Part shown: positions 52,289 through 61,312 of the stretch, in pieces
How positions within the stretch are numbered: position 1 is the first letter of the stretch
Layout of the letters: each line of letters opens with the position of its first letter
Assembly: GCA_020199775.1 (NCBI GenBank)
Contig: JAIVJZ010000040.1
Coordinates: forward strand, 186,001 to 250,000
DNA: 64,000 bases
Direction: 5' to 3'
From: Acidobacteriota bacterium
Lineage (GTDB): Bacteria; Acidobacteriota; Blastocatellia; Pyrinomonadales; Pyrinomonadaceae
Notes under the pieces: model-generated
The model's input: only the letters and a program-made list of their open reading frames with translations
What the model was told of the DNA's origin: nothing
Databases searched by the model: none
Translations under genes and position numbers: made by a program

Positions 52289-52610
52289 AATTAACGCTAA
52301 ATCTTCCCGAACAAAGTTGAAAAGAGGTCTTGCGCGCGTCCGCCCTTCATGTTAGAGTGCGCTTTAACAAGGACGGTTGCCGTTGTTGCCCACTTGCGGT
52401 CGAACCACTTACCTGAATCCTTTCGACCATGTGCGAATAAATCTCAACAGACTGAATGCTCGCTCCTGAGTTTGCGTCAACTCCGCTCTTCCTTGCCAAT
52501 TTGTGCCATCGAATTTTCATCAGATTCCAAGACGCATCCCTCGCCCCGTGCCATTTAACAAACTGAACTTGAGTTCCTTTAACCACTAACAATTTCGAGG
52601 TTCCCCCATT
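52289..52610. other. Intergenic region between divergent regulators
   Basis: 322 bases separating the GGDEF response regulator (-) from the Crp/Fnr gene (+), less GC-rich than the flanks. It must hold both promoters, but I could not pick a convincing -35/-10 pair. A 90-codon minus-strand frame (52347-52619) has no SD or family signature and is not called. Confidence 0.45.
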
Positions 52611-53324
52611 ATGCCGCACCGAAGAGCCTGCGACCTGAGCGTCGCGGATCGCGCAGACATTATACGCCAGTCCGAGATCGCCGCCGGTCTGGACGAGGCG
52701 ATGGTCGCGAAACTCGCCGCCGCCTCGACGGCCATCGATTTCCGCCGCCGCCGTTTCGTCTACCGCGACGGCGACACGTCCGATTCGCTCTACCTGATCG
52801 CGCGCGGCCGCGTGAAGCTGTGCCGCAGCGAACCGGAGACGAAGCGTGAAGCCGTCATTGACATTCTGCCCACGGGCACGCTCTTCGGCGAATTCGCGCT
52901 CTTCGGTTTGGGGGATCGACAGATGTGCGCCATTGCTTTCGAGCAGGCGCGGCTGCTACGGATTCCGGTGGGGGATTTTCAAGCGGCGATGGGTCAGAGC
53001 CGCACGCTTTATGATTACACTTTCCGTCTGGTCGGTCAACGACTAGCGCGTTCCGAGCAGCGCGTGGCCGACTTCGCGCTCGACGCCATCCCCGCGCGCC
53101 TCGAAAAACTGCTCCACGAACTCTCCGAGCGCTACGGCCAGCGGGGCACGAACGGCATCCTCATCGATCTCAACCTCCCGCACCGCGAAATCGCTTCGCT
53201 CGTCGGCTCGACGCGCGAGAGCGTCACCGTCCGCTTGAACGACATGCGGCGTGCGGGTATGATCGATTTCGTCGACCGTAAAATTTTAATCAAGCCGCCG
53301 CTCGCCGAAATGGCGACGGCGTGA
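52611..53324 (+). CDS. Crp/Fnr family transcriptional regulator
   Basis: 237 residues. Cyclic nucleotide-binding fold in the first half (FVYRDGDTSDSLYLIARGRVKLCR, IDILPTGTLFGEFALFGLGDRQ), a dimerisation helix, and a winged HTH (LNLPHREIASLVGSTRESVTVRLNDMRRAGMI). The GEFALFG phosphate-binding cassette lacks the Arg-Ser/Thr of cAMP-binding Crp, and no Fnr cysteines are present, so the ligand is unknown. It is divergent from the diguanylate cyclase gene. Confidence 0.92.
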   Translation: MPHRRACDLSVADRADIIRQSEIAAGLDEAMVAKLAAASTAIDFRRRRFVYRDGDTSDSLYLIARGRVKLCRSEPETKREAVIDILPTGTLFGEFALFGLGDRQMCAIAFEQARLLRIPVGDFQAAMGQSRTLYDYTFRLVGQRLARSEQRVADFALDAIPARLEKLLHELSERYGQRGTNGILIDLNLPHREIASLVGSTRESVTVRLNDMRRAGMIDFVDRKILIKPPLAEMATA

Positions 53325-53340
53325 GCAAGGAAATCAGGGC

Positions 53341-53431
53341 CAGGGGAAATGGGCAAAGGTTAAAGGAAAGGCAAAAGCAGGTGAGCTTGAACGCTGCTTT
53401 TGCCTTTCCCCTTTTCCCCTTCCCCTTTCCC
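53341..53431. repeat. Period-7 hairpin, family E, copy 2
   Basis: Left arm 53341-53380 (GGGCAAA, GGTTAAA, GGAAAGGC units) and right arm 53392-53431 with the inverse, loop about 12 bases. It fills the gap before yacG. Confidence 0.78.
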
Positions 53432-53441
53432 GAAACGTCTT

Positions 53442-53648
53442 ATGAAGAAGTGTCCGACGTGCAACAAGCCAGTCGAGTGGCGAGACAACCCGGAGCGCCC
53501 GTTCTGCTCCGAACGCTGCAAACTGCTCGACTTCGGCCACTGGGCCGACGAAGACTACCGCGTCCCCGCGCACAACGACCGCCCCTCGCTCGAAGAGACG
53601 GAGCAGGGTGGGGAAACGATAAACGATGAACGCGGAACGATGAACTAA
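53442..53648 (+). CDS. yacG: DNA gyrase inhibitor YacG-like zinc protein
   Basis: 68 residues. Four cysteines as CPTCNKPVEW and FCSERCKLLDFGHWADEDY, the YacG zinc ribbon. In E. coli this protein binds gyrase and blocks DNA binding. ATG 53442 starts directly at the zinc motif; the ORF extends upstream only through a family E hairpin. The last 13 residues (GGETINDERGTMN) are encoded by a family B hairpin arm, replacing the normal tail. Confidence 0.9.
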   Translation: MKKCPTCNKPVEWRDNPERPFCSERCKLLDFGHWADEDYRVPAHNDRPSLEETEQGGETINDERGTMN

Positions 53649-53698
53649 AGGCAAAATCTTATTTCTTCAATTCATCGTTCATCCTTCATCCTTCATCA
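53614..53698. repeat. Period-7 hairpin, family B, copy 4
   Basis: Left arm 53614-53644 (CGATAAA, CGATGAA, CGCGGAA, CGATGAA) and right arm about 53669-53698 (TTCATCG, TTCATCC, TTCATCC), loop about 25 bases. The left arm is translated as the end of YacG. Confidence 0.82.
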
Positions 53699-53759
53699 TT
53701 CTCTTCGTCGTCGTGTAGAATACGGCGCATCTCCCACATGACAGGAGTTTAGAGCCAGC

Positions 53760-54449
53760 ATGTTGTCGTCAAGTTTGTTTTTGATGAGGCGTCTGCCCGC
53801 GGTGGTAGTTGGCGCGCTCGTCCTGTCGCTCGCGTCTGCGTGCGGCACGACCGATTACACAGCCTCGCAGCAGTCTGCGTCGAACCGTGCGGCGACAGGC
53901 ACGCCGCAGGGCGCGAAGTTGCCGCGCACCGGGCTTCCGATGCCGCCGGTCGCGACGGCTCACGAGGGCGACGCCGCAAACGCGTCGAACGGCGGCGTCA
54001 GCGTCGTCAACGCTTCGACGTGGACGACGCTCGACGGGCGGCGCGCGCGTGGGTCGGATTTTCAAGGCAAGGTGTTGATTCTCGATTTCTGGGCGACGTA
54101 TTGCCCGCCCTGCCGCGACGAAGTTCCGCACCTCATCGACCTGCAACGTCGCTACGGCGCGCAGGGGTTGCACGTCGTCGGCCTGAACGTGGGCGGCGAT
54201 GAAGACCGTCCCAAAGTGCCCGCCTTCATCGAGGAATTCGGCATCCAGTACGCGCTCGGCTACCCGGACGCGCCGATGTCGGAACTCTTTTTCGCCGACA
54301 ACTCCGCGATCCCGCAGACCTATGTTTACGACCGTCAGGGACGCCTCCTGAAAAAATTCGTCGGCTTCGACCCCGATACCATGCCCGCCGAACTGGAACG
54401 CGTCGTGCAGGCCGCGCTCGCAGATAAACCGGCGACGAGCGACAACTGA
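53760..54449 (+). CDS. TlpA/ResA-like thioredoxin-fold lipoprotein
   Basis: 229 residues. An N-terminal lipobox LASAC (Cys28) suggests a membrane-anchored periplasmic protein. After a low-complexity linker, the thioredoxin fold begins at TLDGRRARGSDFQGKVLILDFWATYCPPCRDEVP, with the redox pair C115-P-P-C118, and continues with GLNVGGDEDRPK and AIPQTYVYDRQGRLL (cis-Pro). Such proteins reduce cysteines during cytochrome c maturation or maintain envelope thiols. No ccm genes are nearby. It lies between two heptamer hairpins. Confidence 0.9.
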   Translation: MLSSSLFLMRRLPAVVVGALVLSLASACGTTDYTASQQSASNRAATGTPQGAKLPRTGLPMPPVATAHEGDAANASNGGVSVVNASTWTTLDGRRARGSDFQGKVLILDFWATYCPPCRDEVPHLIDLQRRYGAQGLHVVGLNVGGDEDRPKVPAFIEEFGIQYALGYPDAPMSELFFADNSAIPQTYVYDRQGRLLKKFVGFDPDTMPAELERVVQAALADKPATSDN

Positions 54450-54450
54450 A

Positions 54451-54549
54451 GATCGTAAATCGTAAATCGTGAATCGTAAATAGATAGGAAACTGCTTTGC
54501 TCTATTCACGATTTACGATTCACGATTTACGTCTTTTTACGATTCACGA
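54451..54549. repeat. Period-7 hairpin, family A, copy 4
   Basis: Left arm 54451-54483 (ATCGTAA, ATCGTAA, ATCGTGA, ATCGTAA, ATAG) and right arm 54501-54532 with the inverse, followed by CTTTTT (54532-54538) and one further unit TACGATTCACGAG up to the pyk start. Loop about 17 bases. The T-run makes it look like a terminator. Confidence 0.88.
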
Positions 54550-54554
54550 GAAAA

Positions 54555-55994
54555 ATGAGAAGAGCCAAAATCCTTGCCACTCTTGGGCCTGCGTCGCGCG
54601 AACCGGCGACGCTCGAAGCGTTGTTGGCGGCGGGCGCGAACGCCTTCCGCATCAACATGTCGCACGGCACGCAGGAGGAGCACGCCGAGGCGATCCGCCG
54701 CGCCCGCGCCGCCGCCGAGCGCATGCGCCGCCCGCTCGCCATCCTCGTAGACCTCTCCGGCCCGAAGATCAGAACCGGCGTGCTGCAAGGCGGCCAGCCC
54801 GTCATGCTCGAAGAGAACGCGCTCTTCACGCTGACCACGCGCTCCGTCAACGGCGATGCGCGCGAAGTCTCGACCAACTACCCGGGGCTCGCGCGCGACG
54901 TGCATCCGGGCGCGCGCATCCTTTTAGACGACGGCGCAATCGCCTTGAACGTCGAGCGCACGACCGAGACCGATGTCGTCTGCCGCGTCATCAACGGCGG
55001 CCTTTTGAACGAGCGGAAGGGCATCAATTTGCCGGGCGTCGTCCTGCCCATCCCTTCGCTGACCGACAAGGATCGACGCGACTTGCAGTTCGCCGTGCGC
55101 GCGGGCGCGGACTACATCGCGCTCTCCTTCGTCCGCCGCGCCGAAGACTGCCTCGAAGCGAAGGCGTTGATTAAAGCCTCCGGGGGCAAAGCCCCACTGG
55201 TCGCCAAGATCGAGAAGTCGGAGGCGATAGATCATCTGGCCGAGATCATCAACGCGTCGGACGGCGTGATGGTCGCGCGCGGCGACCTCGGCGTCGAGAC
55301 GAGCGTCGAACTCGTTCCGGTCTATCAAAAACGGATCATCGAAGAGGCGAACGACGCGGGCAAGTTCGTCATCACGGCGACGCAGATGTTGCAGTCCATG
55401 ATCACCGAGCCGCGCCCGACGCGCGCCGAAGCGTCGGACGTGGCGAACGCCGTGTGGGACGGCTCGGACGCGCTGATGCTGTCGGCGGAGACGGCGACGG
55501 GCGAATACCCGGTGGCGACCGTGGCGACGATGGCGCGCATCATCGAGGCGGCCGAGACGGGGCGCAGCACGGGGTCGAGTCGGGTGTCGAAGTGGGCGGG
55601 CAAACAGTCGGGGCGCGTCAGCCGCGCCATCTGCGAGGCGGCGGCCTTCGCGGCCGATGAGATGAGCGCGAAAGTGATCGCGGTCTTCACCGAGTCGGGT
55701 TTGATGGCGCGTCGCCTCTCCGCGTTGCGCCCCGCGCAACGCATCGCCGCGCTCACACACTCGCGCGAGGTCTTGAACGAACTGGCGATCATCTGGGCGG
55801 TCGAGCCTTACATCTACCCGCCGCCGAGCACCACCGAGGGCATGATTCAGGCGGGCGACCGCACGCTCATGGAGGCGGGCATCGTGCAGCACGGGCAGGT
55901 CATCGTGCTGATGGCAGGCCGCCTCTCCGGTCTGGGGCTGTCGAGTTCGATGACGCTGCACTCGGTGGGCGAAGACATCTCCAAGCAGCCGTAA
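54555..55994 (+). CDS. pyk: Pyruvate kinase
   Basis: Last step of glycolysis, phosphoenolpyruvate plus ADP to pyruvate plus ATP. 479 residues. ILATLGPASREPATLEALL, RINMSHGTQEEH, the Mg/K-binding VAKIEKSEAIDHL and MVARGDLGVE, VITATQMLQSMI and ALMLSAETATGEYP are all present, followed by the regulatory C-terminal domain. The ATG lies directly after the family A hairpin, so the 5' leader is short or structured. Confidence 0.95.
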   Translation: MRRAKILATLGPASREPATLEALLAAGANAFRINMSHGTQEEHAEAIRRARAAAERMRRPLAILVDLSGPKIRTGVLQGGQPVMLEENALFTLTTRSVNGDAREVSTNYPGLARDVHPGARILLDDGAIALNVERTTETDVVCRVINGGLLNERKGINLPGVVLPIPSLTDKDRRDLQFAVRAGADYIALSFVRRAEDCLEAKALIKASGGKAPLVAKIEKSEAIDHLAEIINASDGVMVARGDLGVETSVELVPVYQKRIIEEANDAGKFVITATQMLQSMITEPRPTRAEASDVANAVWDGSDALMLSAETATGEYPVATVATMARIIEAAETGRSTGSSRVSKWAGKQSGRVSRAICEAAAFAADEMSAKVIAVFTESGLMARRLSALRPAQRIAALTHSREVLNELAIIWAVEPYIYPPPSTTEGMIQAGDRTLMEAGIVQHGQVIVLMAGRLSGLGLSSSMTLHSVGEDISKQP

Positions 55995-56001
55995 CTGAGA
56001 A

Positions 56002-56859
56002 TTGACATCACGCTGGCAAATCTCCGCTGGAGAAATAAGCGAGTGGCTGTCGCCGCTGCTCTTCGCCTTCGCGGTGTTCGTCTCCGCGTGGGTGCTCCAC
56101 GATGCGCGCCGCCGCCGCTTCCCGCTCTACGCCGTCGCCGCGTGGACGCTCGCCACGTTCATCTCCGCGCCCGTCGTCCTGCCGCTCTACCTCATCGCTC
56201 GAACCTTCAAGCCGCGTCCGGCCGCAGACGGCGACGCCCCGGAATCAATTCCCGACGAAGAAACCGTTGCCGCCGATGTCAGGGAGACAAGCGCGGCCGA
56301 CCGCAACGAAACGGGCGCGACGGGCATCGCTATGACGCGCGTGGAAATTCCAGACGACCCCGGCGAGCAAGCCGCCGACACGTTGCCGGCGGTTCGCGCG
56401 CCCTTCCCGTTCAAACACCACGCGCCGCCGCTGCTCTACGCGTTCGCGCTGCTCTCCGCCGGCGCGATCTACTTTTACCGCGACTATCACAGCTTCGACG
56501 CGCACCTCGCACGCGCCGCCAACGCGCGCCTGCGCAGCCGGCGCGACGCCACCATCCGCGAATACCGCGCCGCGCTCCGCCTCGTCGATGACGCGCACAC
56601 GCACAAACTCCTCGCCGTCCAACTCGCCGAAGACGGGCAGACGGAAGCCGCCCTCGCCGAACTGCGCGCCGCCGAACGTGGCGCCGAACGTGGCGGCGAA
56701 CCGGACGAAATGCTCGCCCTTCGCATCGCTTCCACGCTCGACGCGCTCGGTCGCCCGGCGGAGGCCGTCAACGAATATCGAAAGTTTTTGCAGAGTAGCT
56801 CTTGCGCCCGCCCGTCGCCGGACGCGCGTTGCGCGGAAGCGGCGGCGCGCGTCCGGTAG
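56002..56859 (+). CDS. Membrane protein with TPR-like C-terminus, unknown
   Basis: 285 residues, TTG start at 56002, only 7 bases after pyk. Two TM helices at the N-terminus (WLSPLLFAFAVFVSAWVL, WTLATFISAPVVLPLYLIA), an acidic low-complexity stretch (residues 75-135), a third TM (LLYAFALLSAGAIYF), and then helical TPR-like repeats (ATIREYRAALRLVDDAHTHKLLAVQLAEDG, EALLRIASTLDAL-type). No catalytic motif. Likely co-transcribed with pyk. No SD is obvious; a downstream start is possible. Confidence 0.65.
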   Translation: MTSRWQISAGEISEWLSPLLFAFAVFVSAWVLHDARRRRFPLYAVAAWTLATFISAPVVLPLYLIARTFKPRPAADGDAPESIPDEETVAADVRETSAADRNETGATGIAMTRVEIPDDPGEQAADTLPAVRAPFPFKHHAPPLLYAFALLSAGAIYFYRDYHSFDAHLARAANARLRSRRDATIREYRAALRLVDDAHTHKLLAVQLAEDGQTEAALAELRAAERGAERGGEPDEMLALRIASTLDALGRPAEAVNEYRKFLQSSSCARPSPDARCAEAAARVR

Positions 56860-56937
56860 ATACAGGGCGTCGTCCGTAAAGCGTATGAGTGGTCAGCAAC
56901 TATGCGGGCGTAAGGGGATCGGGTAAGCGCATGAGCT

Positions 56938-57951
56938 TCAGGGCGCGGGCGTCGTCGAAAAATATCCGTCGCGGCTGCGGACGACTATGTTCTTGAGCGA
57001 CGGGTCGGGCAACGTCACTTTGATTTTGACTTTGTTCCACTTGCCGCCGCGCGCCGCGTTCGTGGGCGTAAACCCGATTTCGTACTGGTGTCGCAATTCC
57101 ACGGTCAGCCGCTTCACCGCCTCGCCGGCTTCTTTTTCCCGCTCAATGAAGTAAGCCCGCCCGCCCGACAAACTCGTCAACTCATCCGTGACGGCCTGTC
57201 CCAAAATGTCGGGCGTACCGAGCGCGCTATCCCCGGTGATGCCGATGGCGTAAATCAACACGTCCGACTCTCTGATCCTGCGCTTGAGGTCATTGAACGA
57301 GTGCTCGGACTCGTTATCTCCACCCGCGTCGCTGATGAGCACGATGACGCGCTTCGGATGCGTCCCGCTCGCCATTGTTCCGAGCGCGGCCACACAGGAG
57401 TCGTAGAGCGCGGTCGGGCCTTGAGGATCGGGCTTCGGCTTCGCGCCGTTCGCGGTGCCGACTTTGCCGAGGGCTTCGGCGATAGTCCGCGGGTCACGCG
57501 TCCACCCCGTCAACCCGCGCAGACTGCGGCCGAATTCGCCGATGAAATATTCGTTCTCCGGGTGGCTCTGCTCAATAAACCGCATCGCCACACGCTTCGC
57601 GGCCTCAACCGTCTGCCGTCTCACCGAGCCTGACACGTCCACGAGCAAGCCGACACTGACGGGCACGTCATCGCTCTTAAAGTAGCTGATTTCGCGTTGC
57701 GACTTACCCTCGAAGACGGCGAAGGAGTCTCGCGTCAGCCCGGAGATGAAACCGCCGTTCGGGCCGATGACGGTGACGATGAATTTCCGCGCCTCCGGGG
57801 CGGCGGCTGAAGTCGCTTGTGTTGCGGCAGCGGATTTTTGCTGTGAGCGGCGTGCTGCGCCGGGCGAAACCGCGAGCAACGGCAAGGCGAGAAACGAGAT
57901 GATAAGTAATACGCTTCCTTGCGGACGATTCGGTTGCAACTTCACAATCAT
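56938..57951 (-). CDS. VWA domain protein (VWFA-related Acidobacterial type), exported
   Basis: 337 residues. N-terminal signal segment (SVLLIISFLALPLLAVSPG). The core is a von Willebrand A domain: GLLVDVSGSVRRQTVEAAK carries the MIDAS DxSxS, PTALYDSCVAAL the third ligand, and RVIVLISDAGGDNES the Asp. An N-terminal strand region (VIGPNGGFISGLTRDSFAVFE) precedes it and a C-terminal beta region (YEIGFTPTNAARGG) follows. This layout is common and expanded in acidobacteria. Binding partner unknown. Confidence 0.88.
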   Translation of the reverse strand: MIVKLQPNRPQGSVLLIISFLALPLLAVSPGAARRSQQKSAAATQATSAAAPEARKFIVTVIGPNGGFISGLTRDSFAVFEGKSQREISYFKSDDVPVSVGLLVDVSGSVRRQTVEAAKRVAMRFIEQSHPENEYFIGEFGRSLRGLTGWTRDPRTIAEALGKVGTANGAKPKPDPQGPTALYDSCVAALGTMASGTHPKRVIVLISDAGGDNESEHSFNDLKRRIRESDVLIYAIGITGDSALGTPDILGQAVTDELTSLSGGRAYFIEREKEAGEAVKRLTVELRHQYEIGFTPTNAARGGKWNKVKIKVTLPDPSLKNIVVRSRDGYFSTTPAP

Positions 57952-58023
57952 TGCTCCCTGCAAAGTTATCAGAACGATTTAACTGTAGAAGGAGGCCGGA
58001 GAGGGAAACTTCTGCGTCGAAAG

Positions 58024-59040
58024 TTATTCCGCGCTGAGGACTTGGCGGATCGCCTCGCTCACGTCCTTGGTTGGCTGCTTCGTGCTGACGGGTTTTTGCG
58101 GGTTGCGCCAGTTGTCGAGGATGGCGACCTTGTGCGAGCAGGCCACGGTGCAGAGCGGCGCGCAGGGTTTCTCCGCGTTGTACTCGCGCTTGAAATCTTC
58201 CATCGTGTAATCGGCGAGCGGGATGCCGGGGTAGCCGCGTTGCTGCGAGCAGTAGTGGACGAGCCCGTCTTCGCAGACGTAGAGGTAGCGCGCACCGGCG
58301 CGGCACTTCCACTCGTTCGGTCGCCCGGCGGCGAGATTATCCTGAAACCAGCCGAGCCGCGCGTACTCCTGTTTGCCGAGTTGCTTGAGTTCGCGATAGA
58401 CGCGCTGCTCCTCGTCGGCCAGCGGCTTGAGGATGCCCTGCCCGTCGTGGATGACGCCGACCGTGGTGGAGAAACCGAGTTCGAGCGCGCGGCGTCCGAT
58501 GACGAGCGCGTCTTCCGGGTTCTTGATGCCGCCGCCGATGACCGAGTTGATGTTGACGTGAAAATCCGAGTGCTCGGCGAGCCACTGCAAACGCTTGTCG
58601 AGCAATTTCAGACTCTTCTTCGAAACCTCGTCGGGCGCGACGTTGTCGATGCTGATCTGCAAGTATTCCAGCCCGGCCTCGTTGAAGCGTCTGATCTTTT
58701 CGGGCGTCAGGTAAAAGCCGTTCGTGATGAGACCGGCGATCATGCCGCGGCGACGGATGTGCGCGACCAGCTCGTAAATTTCGGGGTGCATCATCGGCTC
58801 GCCGCCGGAGATGGTGACGATGGAAGTCTTCAGGTCGGCGAGTTTATCGAGACGGCGGAGCATCTCTTCGGTCGGCACGTGCTGCGAGAAGTCGTCGTAC
58901 TCGTTGCAGTAGGCGCAGGCGAGGTTGCAGCGGCGCATGGGGATGACGTGCGCCAGCACGGGATGGTTCGGCGATAACAGCCCCCGCGCGATAAAGCCCA
59001 CTTCGCGCGCCTTGAGCTTAAGGAAATTGCTTCTCTTCAT
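58024..59040 (-). CDS. Radical SAM/SPASM-like protein (HpnH-like)
   Basis: 338 residues. [4Fe-4S] motif CNLACAYC at C38, C42, C45. [13 protein letters not shown] and [13 protein letters not shown] are standard radical SAM core. The C-terminus has an auxiliary cysteine cluster ([35 protein letters not shown]). The overall pattern resembles HpnH and similar SPASM-type enzymes, but hopanoid genes are not nearby, so the substrate is open. ATG 59040 chosen; upstream extension is low-complexity and lacks support. Confidence 0.82.
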   Translation of the reverse strand: MKRSNFLKLKAREVGFIARGLLSPNHPVLAHVIPMRRCNLACAYCNEYDDFSQHVPTEEMLRRLDKLADLKTSIVTISGGEPMMHPEIYELVAHIRRRGMIAGLITNGFYLTPEKIRRFNEAGLEYLQISIDNVAPDEVSKKSLKLLDKRLQWLAEHSDFHVNINSVIGGGIKNPEDALVIGRRALELGFSTTVGVIHDGQGILKPLADEEQRVYRELKQLGKQEYARLGWFQDNLAAGRPNEWKCRAGARYLYVCEDGLVHYCSQQRGYPGIPLADYTMEDFKREYNAEKPCAPLCTVACSHKVAILDNWRNPQKPVSTKQPTKDVSEAIRQVLSAE

Positions 59041-59204
59041 CTGGCCGTCGGCTTGAAGGGCGACCCGGCCGCCCGCGCCGCCCGCCCCTATGTTTGTGAT
59101 AGTTTCGCGCCCCTCGCACGGACTTGCGTGAGAAGATACGAAATCCAAGTGCCTGAACGCAAGAAGACCGGGGGCGGCTGGCGGATCGCGCCTGCCGGAA
59201 ACGG

Positions 59205-59242
59205 CAAAGGGTTCCGGTCTTTAGAGGAGCCAGAACCCTTTG
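59205..59242. terminator. Hairpin after the LolA-like gene
   Basis: CAAAGGGTTC (59205-59214) pairs with 59233-59242, with extra CGG/CC pairing inside. It is 25 bases past the stop of the minus-strand LolA-like gene. No T-run follows. Confidence 0.55.
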
Positions 59243-59266
59243 ACTGTGATTAACGCGCGGAAGACG

Positions 59267-59965
59267 TTAGCCGCGAACTTTCTTGATGTCCGAGCCGAGT
59301 TCGACTCTGAACTCGTTCTTCGAGACCTGCGCGTTGCGCTGCACGTTCATGAGGCGCACGGTCGTCGCGTCGCCGTTCTTCTCCACGACTTTGGTCTGGA
59401 CGGGCATGCCGTTGCCGTCCACCCACAGTTCGGCGTAGCTGTAGCGCGCGCCGCCCTTGGGGACGAGCTTGATGTGCGTGGTCTGCACGCCGCCCCAGAG
59501 CGTCTCGTCGTAGACGTTCTGCGCGTCGTAGGCGCTCGCCAATTGCGACTTGGTCGCGTCGAGTCCGAAGCCGAGCACGCTCGACACCTTGTTGCGGTTC
59601 GAGTTGGCTTCGCCGACATAGGCCATCTTGAGGCGCGGCCGGAAAAGCGTGTACTTGCCGTCGGCGACCGCGAGCGTCTCCTGCTGCGGACGCTGCCAAT
59701 CGACGCGCACGAAAGTGTTTTTCCCTGCGCCCGGCAGGTAAATCACCGTGCCCGACTGTTTATCGCTGTCCTTCAATTGCGCGTTGTACTTCTCCATGCT
59801 GATCGAGGCGCGCATGCTGCGCAGATCGCGGCGGTTGCGCTCCATCTTGGAGAAAATGGAACTCACCAGACCCGCGCTTTGCGCGCTGGTCTTCGGGGGG
59901 ACGACGGAAAAGGCAACGATGGCTGTTAAAACTACTGCGAGGCCAAGCGTCAAGTATCTCTTCAT
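59267..59965 (-). CDS. LolA-like outer-membrane lipoprotein carrier protein
   Basis: 232 residues with signal peptide (LTLGLAVVLTAIVAFSVVPPKTSAQ) and a LolA-type half-barrel: ERNRRDLRSMRASISMEKYN, GTVIYLPGAGKNTFVRVDW, VADGKYTLFRPRLKMAYVGE. C-terminal strands complete the fold. LolA carries lipoproteins across the periplasm to LolB. It is the last gene of a minus-strand run containing an ABC permease, ATPase and a LolB-like lipoprotein, which supports a Lol-like pathway. Confidence 0.8.
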   Translation of the reverse strand: MKRYLTLGLAVVLTAIVAFSVVPPKTSAQSAGLVSSIFSKMERNRRDLRSMRASISMEKYNAQLKDSDKQSGTVIYLPGAGKNTFVRVDWQRPQQETLAVADGKYTLFRPRLKMAYVGEANSNRNKVSSVLGFGLDATKSQLASAYDAQNVYDETLWGGVQTTHIKLVPKGGARYSYAELWVDGNGMPVQTKVVEKNGDATTVRLMNVQRNAQVSKNEFRVELGSDIKKVRG

Positions 59966-60036
59966 GCAAACTCCTTCAAAAATTAGGGGAACTAAACTTT
60001 CGCCCGGCTTGAAAACCGGCCGATTATAAAGAAAGC

Positions 60037-60459
60037 CTATTCGATGTCAACCTCATAGGCGACCACTTTGCCGCTCGCGTCCGTAAGGGCGCGCATCCCT
60101 TTCACCCGCACATCGGCGCGATTCGTGACACTTTGCACGCGCCTTTTAACCTCTTCTGTGCCGGGATTTGCCGGAGAATCTTCCGGCCAGACAAGCAACA
60201 AACGCGTCGCCGTCGTAGAGTCACTTTGATGCGATTCGCGGTGGCCGCGTTCGCTGTTTTCAAACCAATTTCCGGGCGTTAAAAAGATAAACGCGAGGAT
60301 GAGGACGCACAACACGTCATATTGCCATGTAGTTCGTCCATACGACCAGAAAAACAGTTTTTGGAGGAACTTCAAAACTGCCTCACCATCCGTCTCACCA
60401 CCCGACTCCGAAAAAGAGGGTTGCCATAAAAGCAACAGGTGGCAAAGACAAAAGCGCAC
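60037..60459 (-). CDS. Small single-TM protein of the Lol-like cluster, unknown
   Basis: Up to 140 residues. The listed start is GTG 60459, but a TTG at 60375 with GGTGAGG five bases upstream looks better; it would begin LKFLQKLFFWSYGRTTWQ. One TM helix (DVLCVLILAFIFLTPGNWF), then a polar soluble part that ends with a small alpha-beta segment (VQSVTNRADVRVKGMRAL). No family recognised. It lies between the ABC ATPase and the LolA-like gene on one strand. Confidence 0.6.
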   Translation of the reverse strand: MRFCLCHLLLLWQPSFSESGGETDGEAVLKFLQKLFFWSYGRTTWQYDVLCVLILAFIFLTPGNWFENSERGHRESHQSDSTTATRLLLVWPEDSPANPGTEEVKRRVQSVTNRADVRVKGMRALTDASGKVVAYEVDIE

Positions 60460-60492
60460 GCCCTTGTCCGTGTCACCTGCTACCGTGGGAGA

Positions 60493-61200
60493 TTATACCT
60501 GCAAACCCGTGTTTGGCGCAACAATTTGTCCGTCGCGCATCTGCACGATGCGGCGGCACATGGCGGCGGCCTCCGGGTTGTGCGTGATCATGATGATGGT
60601 CTGGTTGAAGCGGTAGTTCATCTCCTGAAACATGTTCAGGACGATGGCGGAGTTTTCCGAGTCGAGATTTCCGGTCGGCTCGTCGGCGAGGATGATGGCC
60701 GGGCGGTTGACGATGGCGCGGGCGAGGGCGACGCGCTGCTGCTCGCCGCCGGAGAGTTCGAGCGGCTTGTGGTGCATCTTGTCTTCGAGTTTGAGCAAAC
60801 TCAAGACCTCGCGCCGCCGCTCCGAGTTGTTGCCGCCCGCGCCGCCTGCGCCGCCTGCGTGAATGCGTTCGGCGAGCCGGAGGTTGCCTTCGGCGGTGAG
60901 CGTGGGAAAGAGGTTGAAGCGTTGGAAGACGAACCCGATCTTGCGGCGTCGGATGTCGGTGCGCTTGGCGTCGGAGGCGGCCGTCATGTCTTCGCCGTCG
61001 AGCACGATGCGCCCGCCCGAAGGCGTGAGCAGGCCGCCGAGCAGGTGCAGGAGCGTCGATTTGCCGCACCCCGAAGGCCCCATGATCGCGAGGAACTCGC
61101 CCTCCTCCAAGTCCAGAGAGACGCCCCGCAGCGCGGCCACGTCCACGCTGCCGACGCGGTACACCTTCTCGACATTTTCAGCTTGCAGGATAGTTTTCAT
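60493..61200 (-). CDS. ABC transporter ATP-binding protein, LolD/MacB-like
   Basis: 235 residues. Walker [11 protein letters not shown]-loop region [13 protein letters not shown], signature [15 protein letters not shown], Walker [14 protein letters not shown], and the H-loop [20 protein letters not shown] is typical of the LolD/MacB/FtsE type. A Gly/Ala-rich insertion ([14 protein letters not shown]) sits before the signature. It powers the adjacent permease. ATG 61200 chosen; upstream codons are hairpin sequence. Confidence 0.92.
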   Translation of the reverse strand: MKTILQAENVEKVYRVGSVDVAALRGVSLDLEEGEFLAIMGPSGCGKSTLLHLLGGLLTPSGGRIVLDGEDMTAASDAKRTDIRRRKIGFVFQRFNLFPTLTAEGNLRLAERIHAGGAGGAGGNNSERRREVLSLLKLEDKMHHKPLELSGGEQQRVALARAIVNRPAIILADEPTGNLDSENSAIVLNMFQEMNYRFNQTIIMITHNPEAAAMCRRIVQMRDGQIVAPNTGLQV

Positions 61201-61226
61201 AAGTGACAGGTGACAGGAGAAGACAA

Positions 61227-61302
61227 GTAAATCGTGAATCGTCAATCGTGAATAGATGAAAACCGTCTTCTTCTATTTACGATTCACGATTGACGATTCA
61301 CG
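61227..61302. repeat. Period-7 hairpin, family A, copy 5
   Basis: Arms 61227-61256 (GTAAATC, GTGAATC, GTCAATC, GTGAATAG) and 61273-61302 around ATGAAAACCGTCTTCTT. Remnants of outer GTGACAG units flank it on the left (61203-61217). It separates the ATPase and permease genes. Confidence 0.88.
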
Positions 61303-61312
61303 GCTTTTCTCG

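Noticed and set aside
52347..52619. 90-codon minus-strand ORF between the two regulators
   Set aside because: Overlaps the Crp/Fnr start, with no SD or family features.
59053..59253. 66-codon plus-strand ORF between the radical SAM and LolA-like genes
   Set aside because: It runs through the hairpin at 59205-59242 and has no SD or conserved feature.
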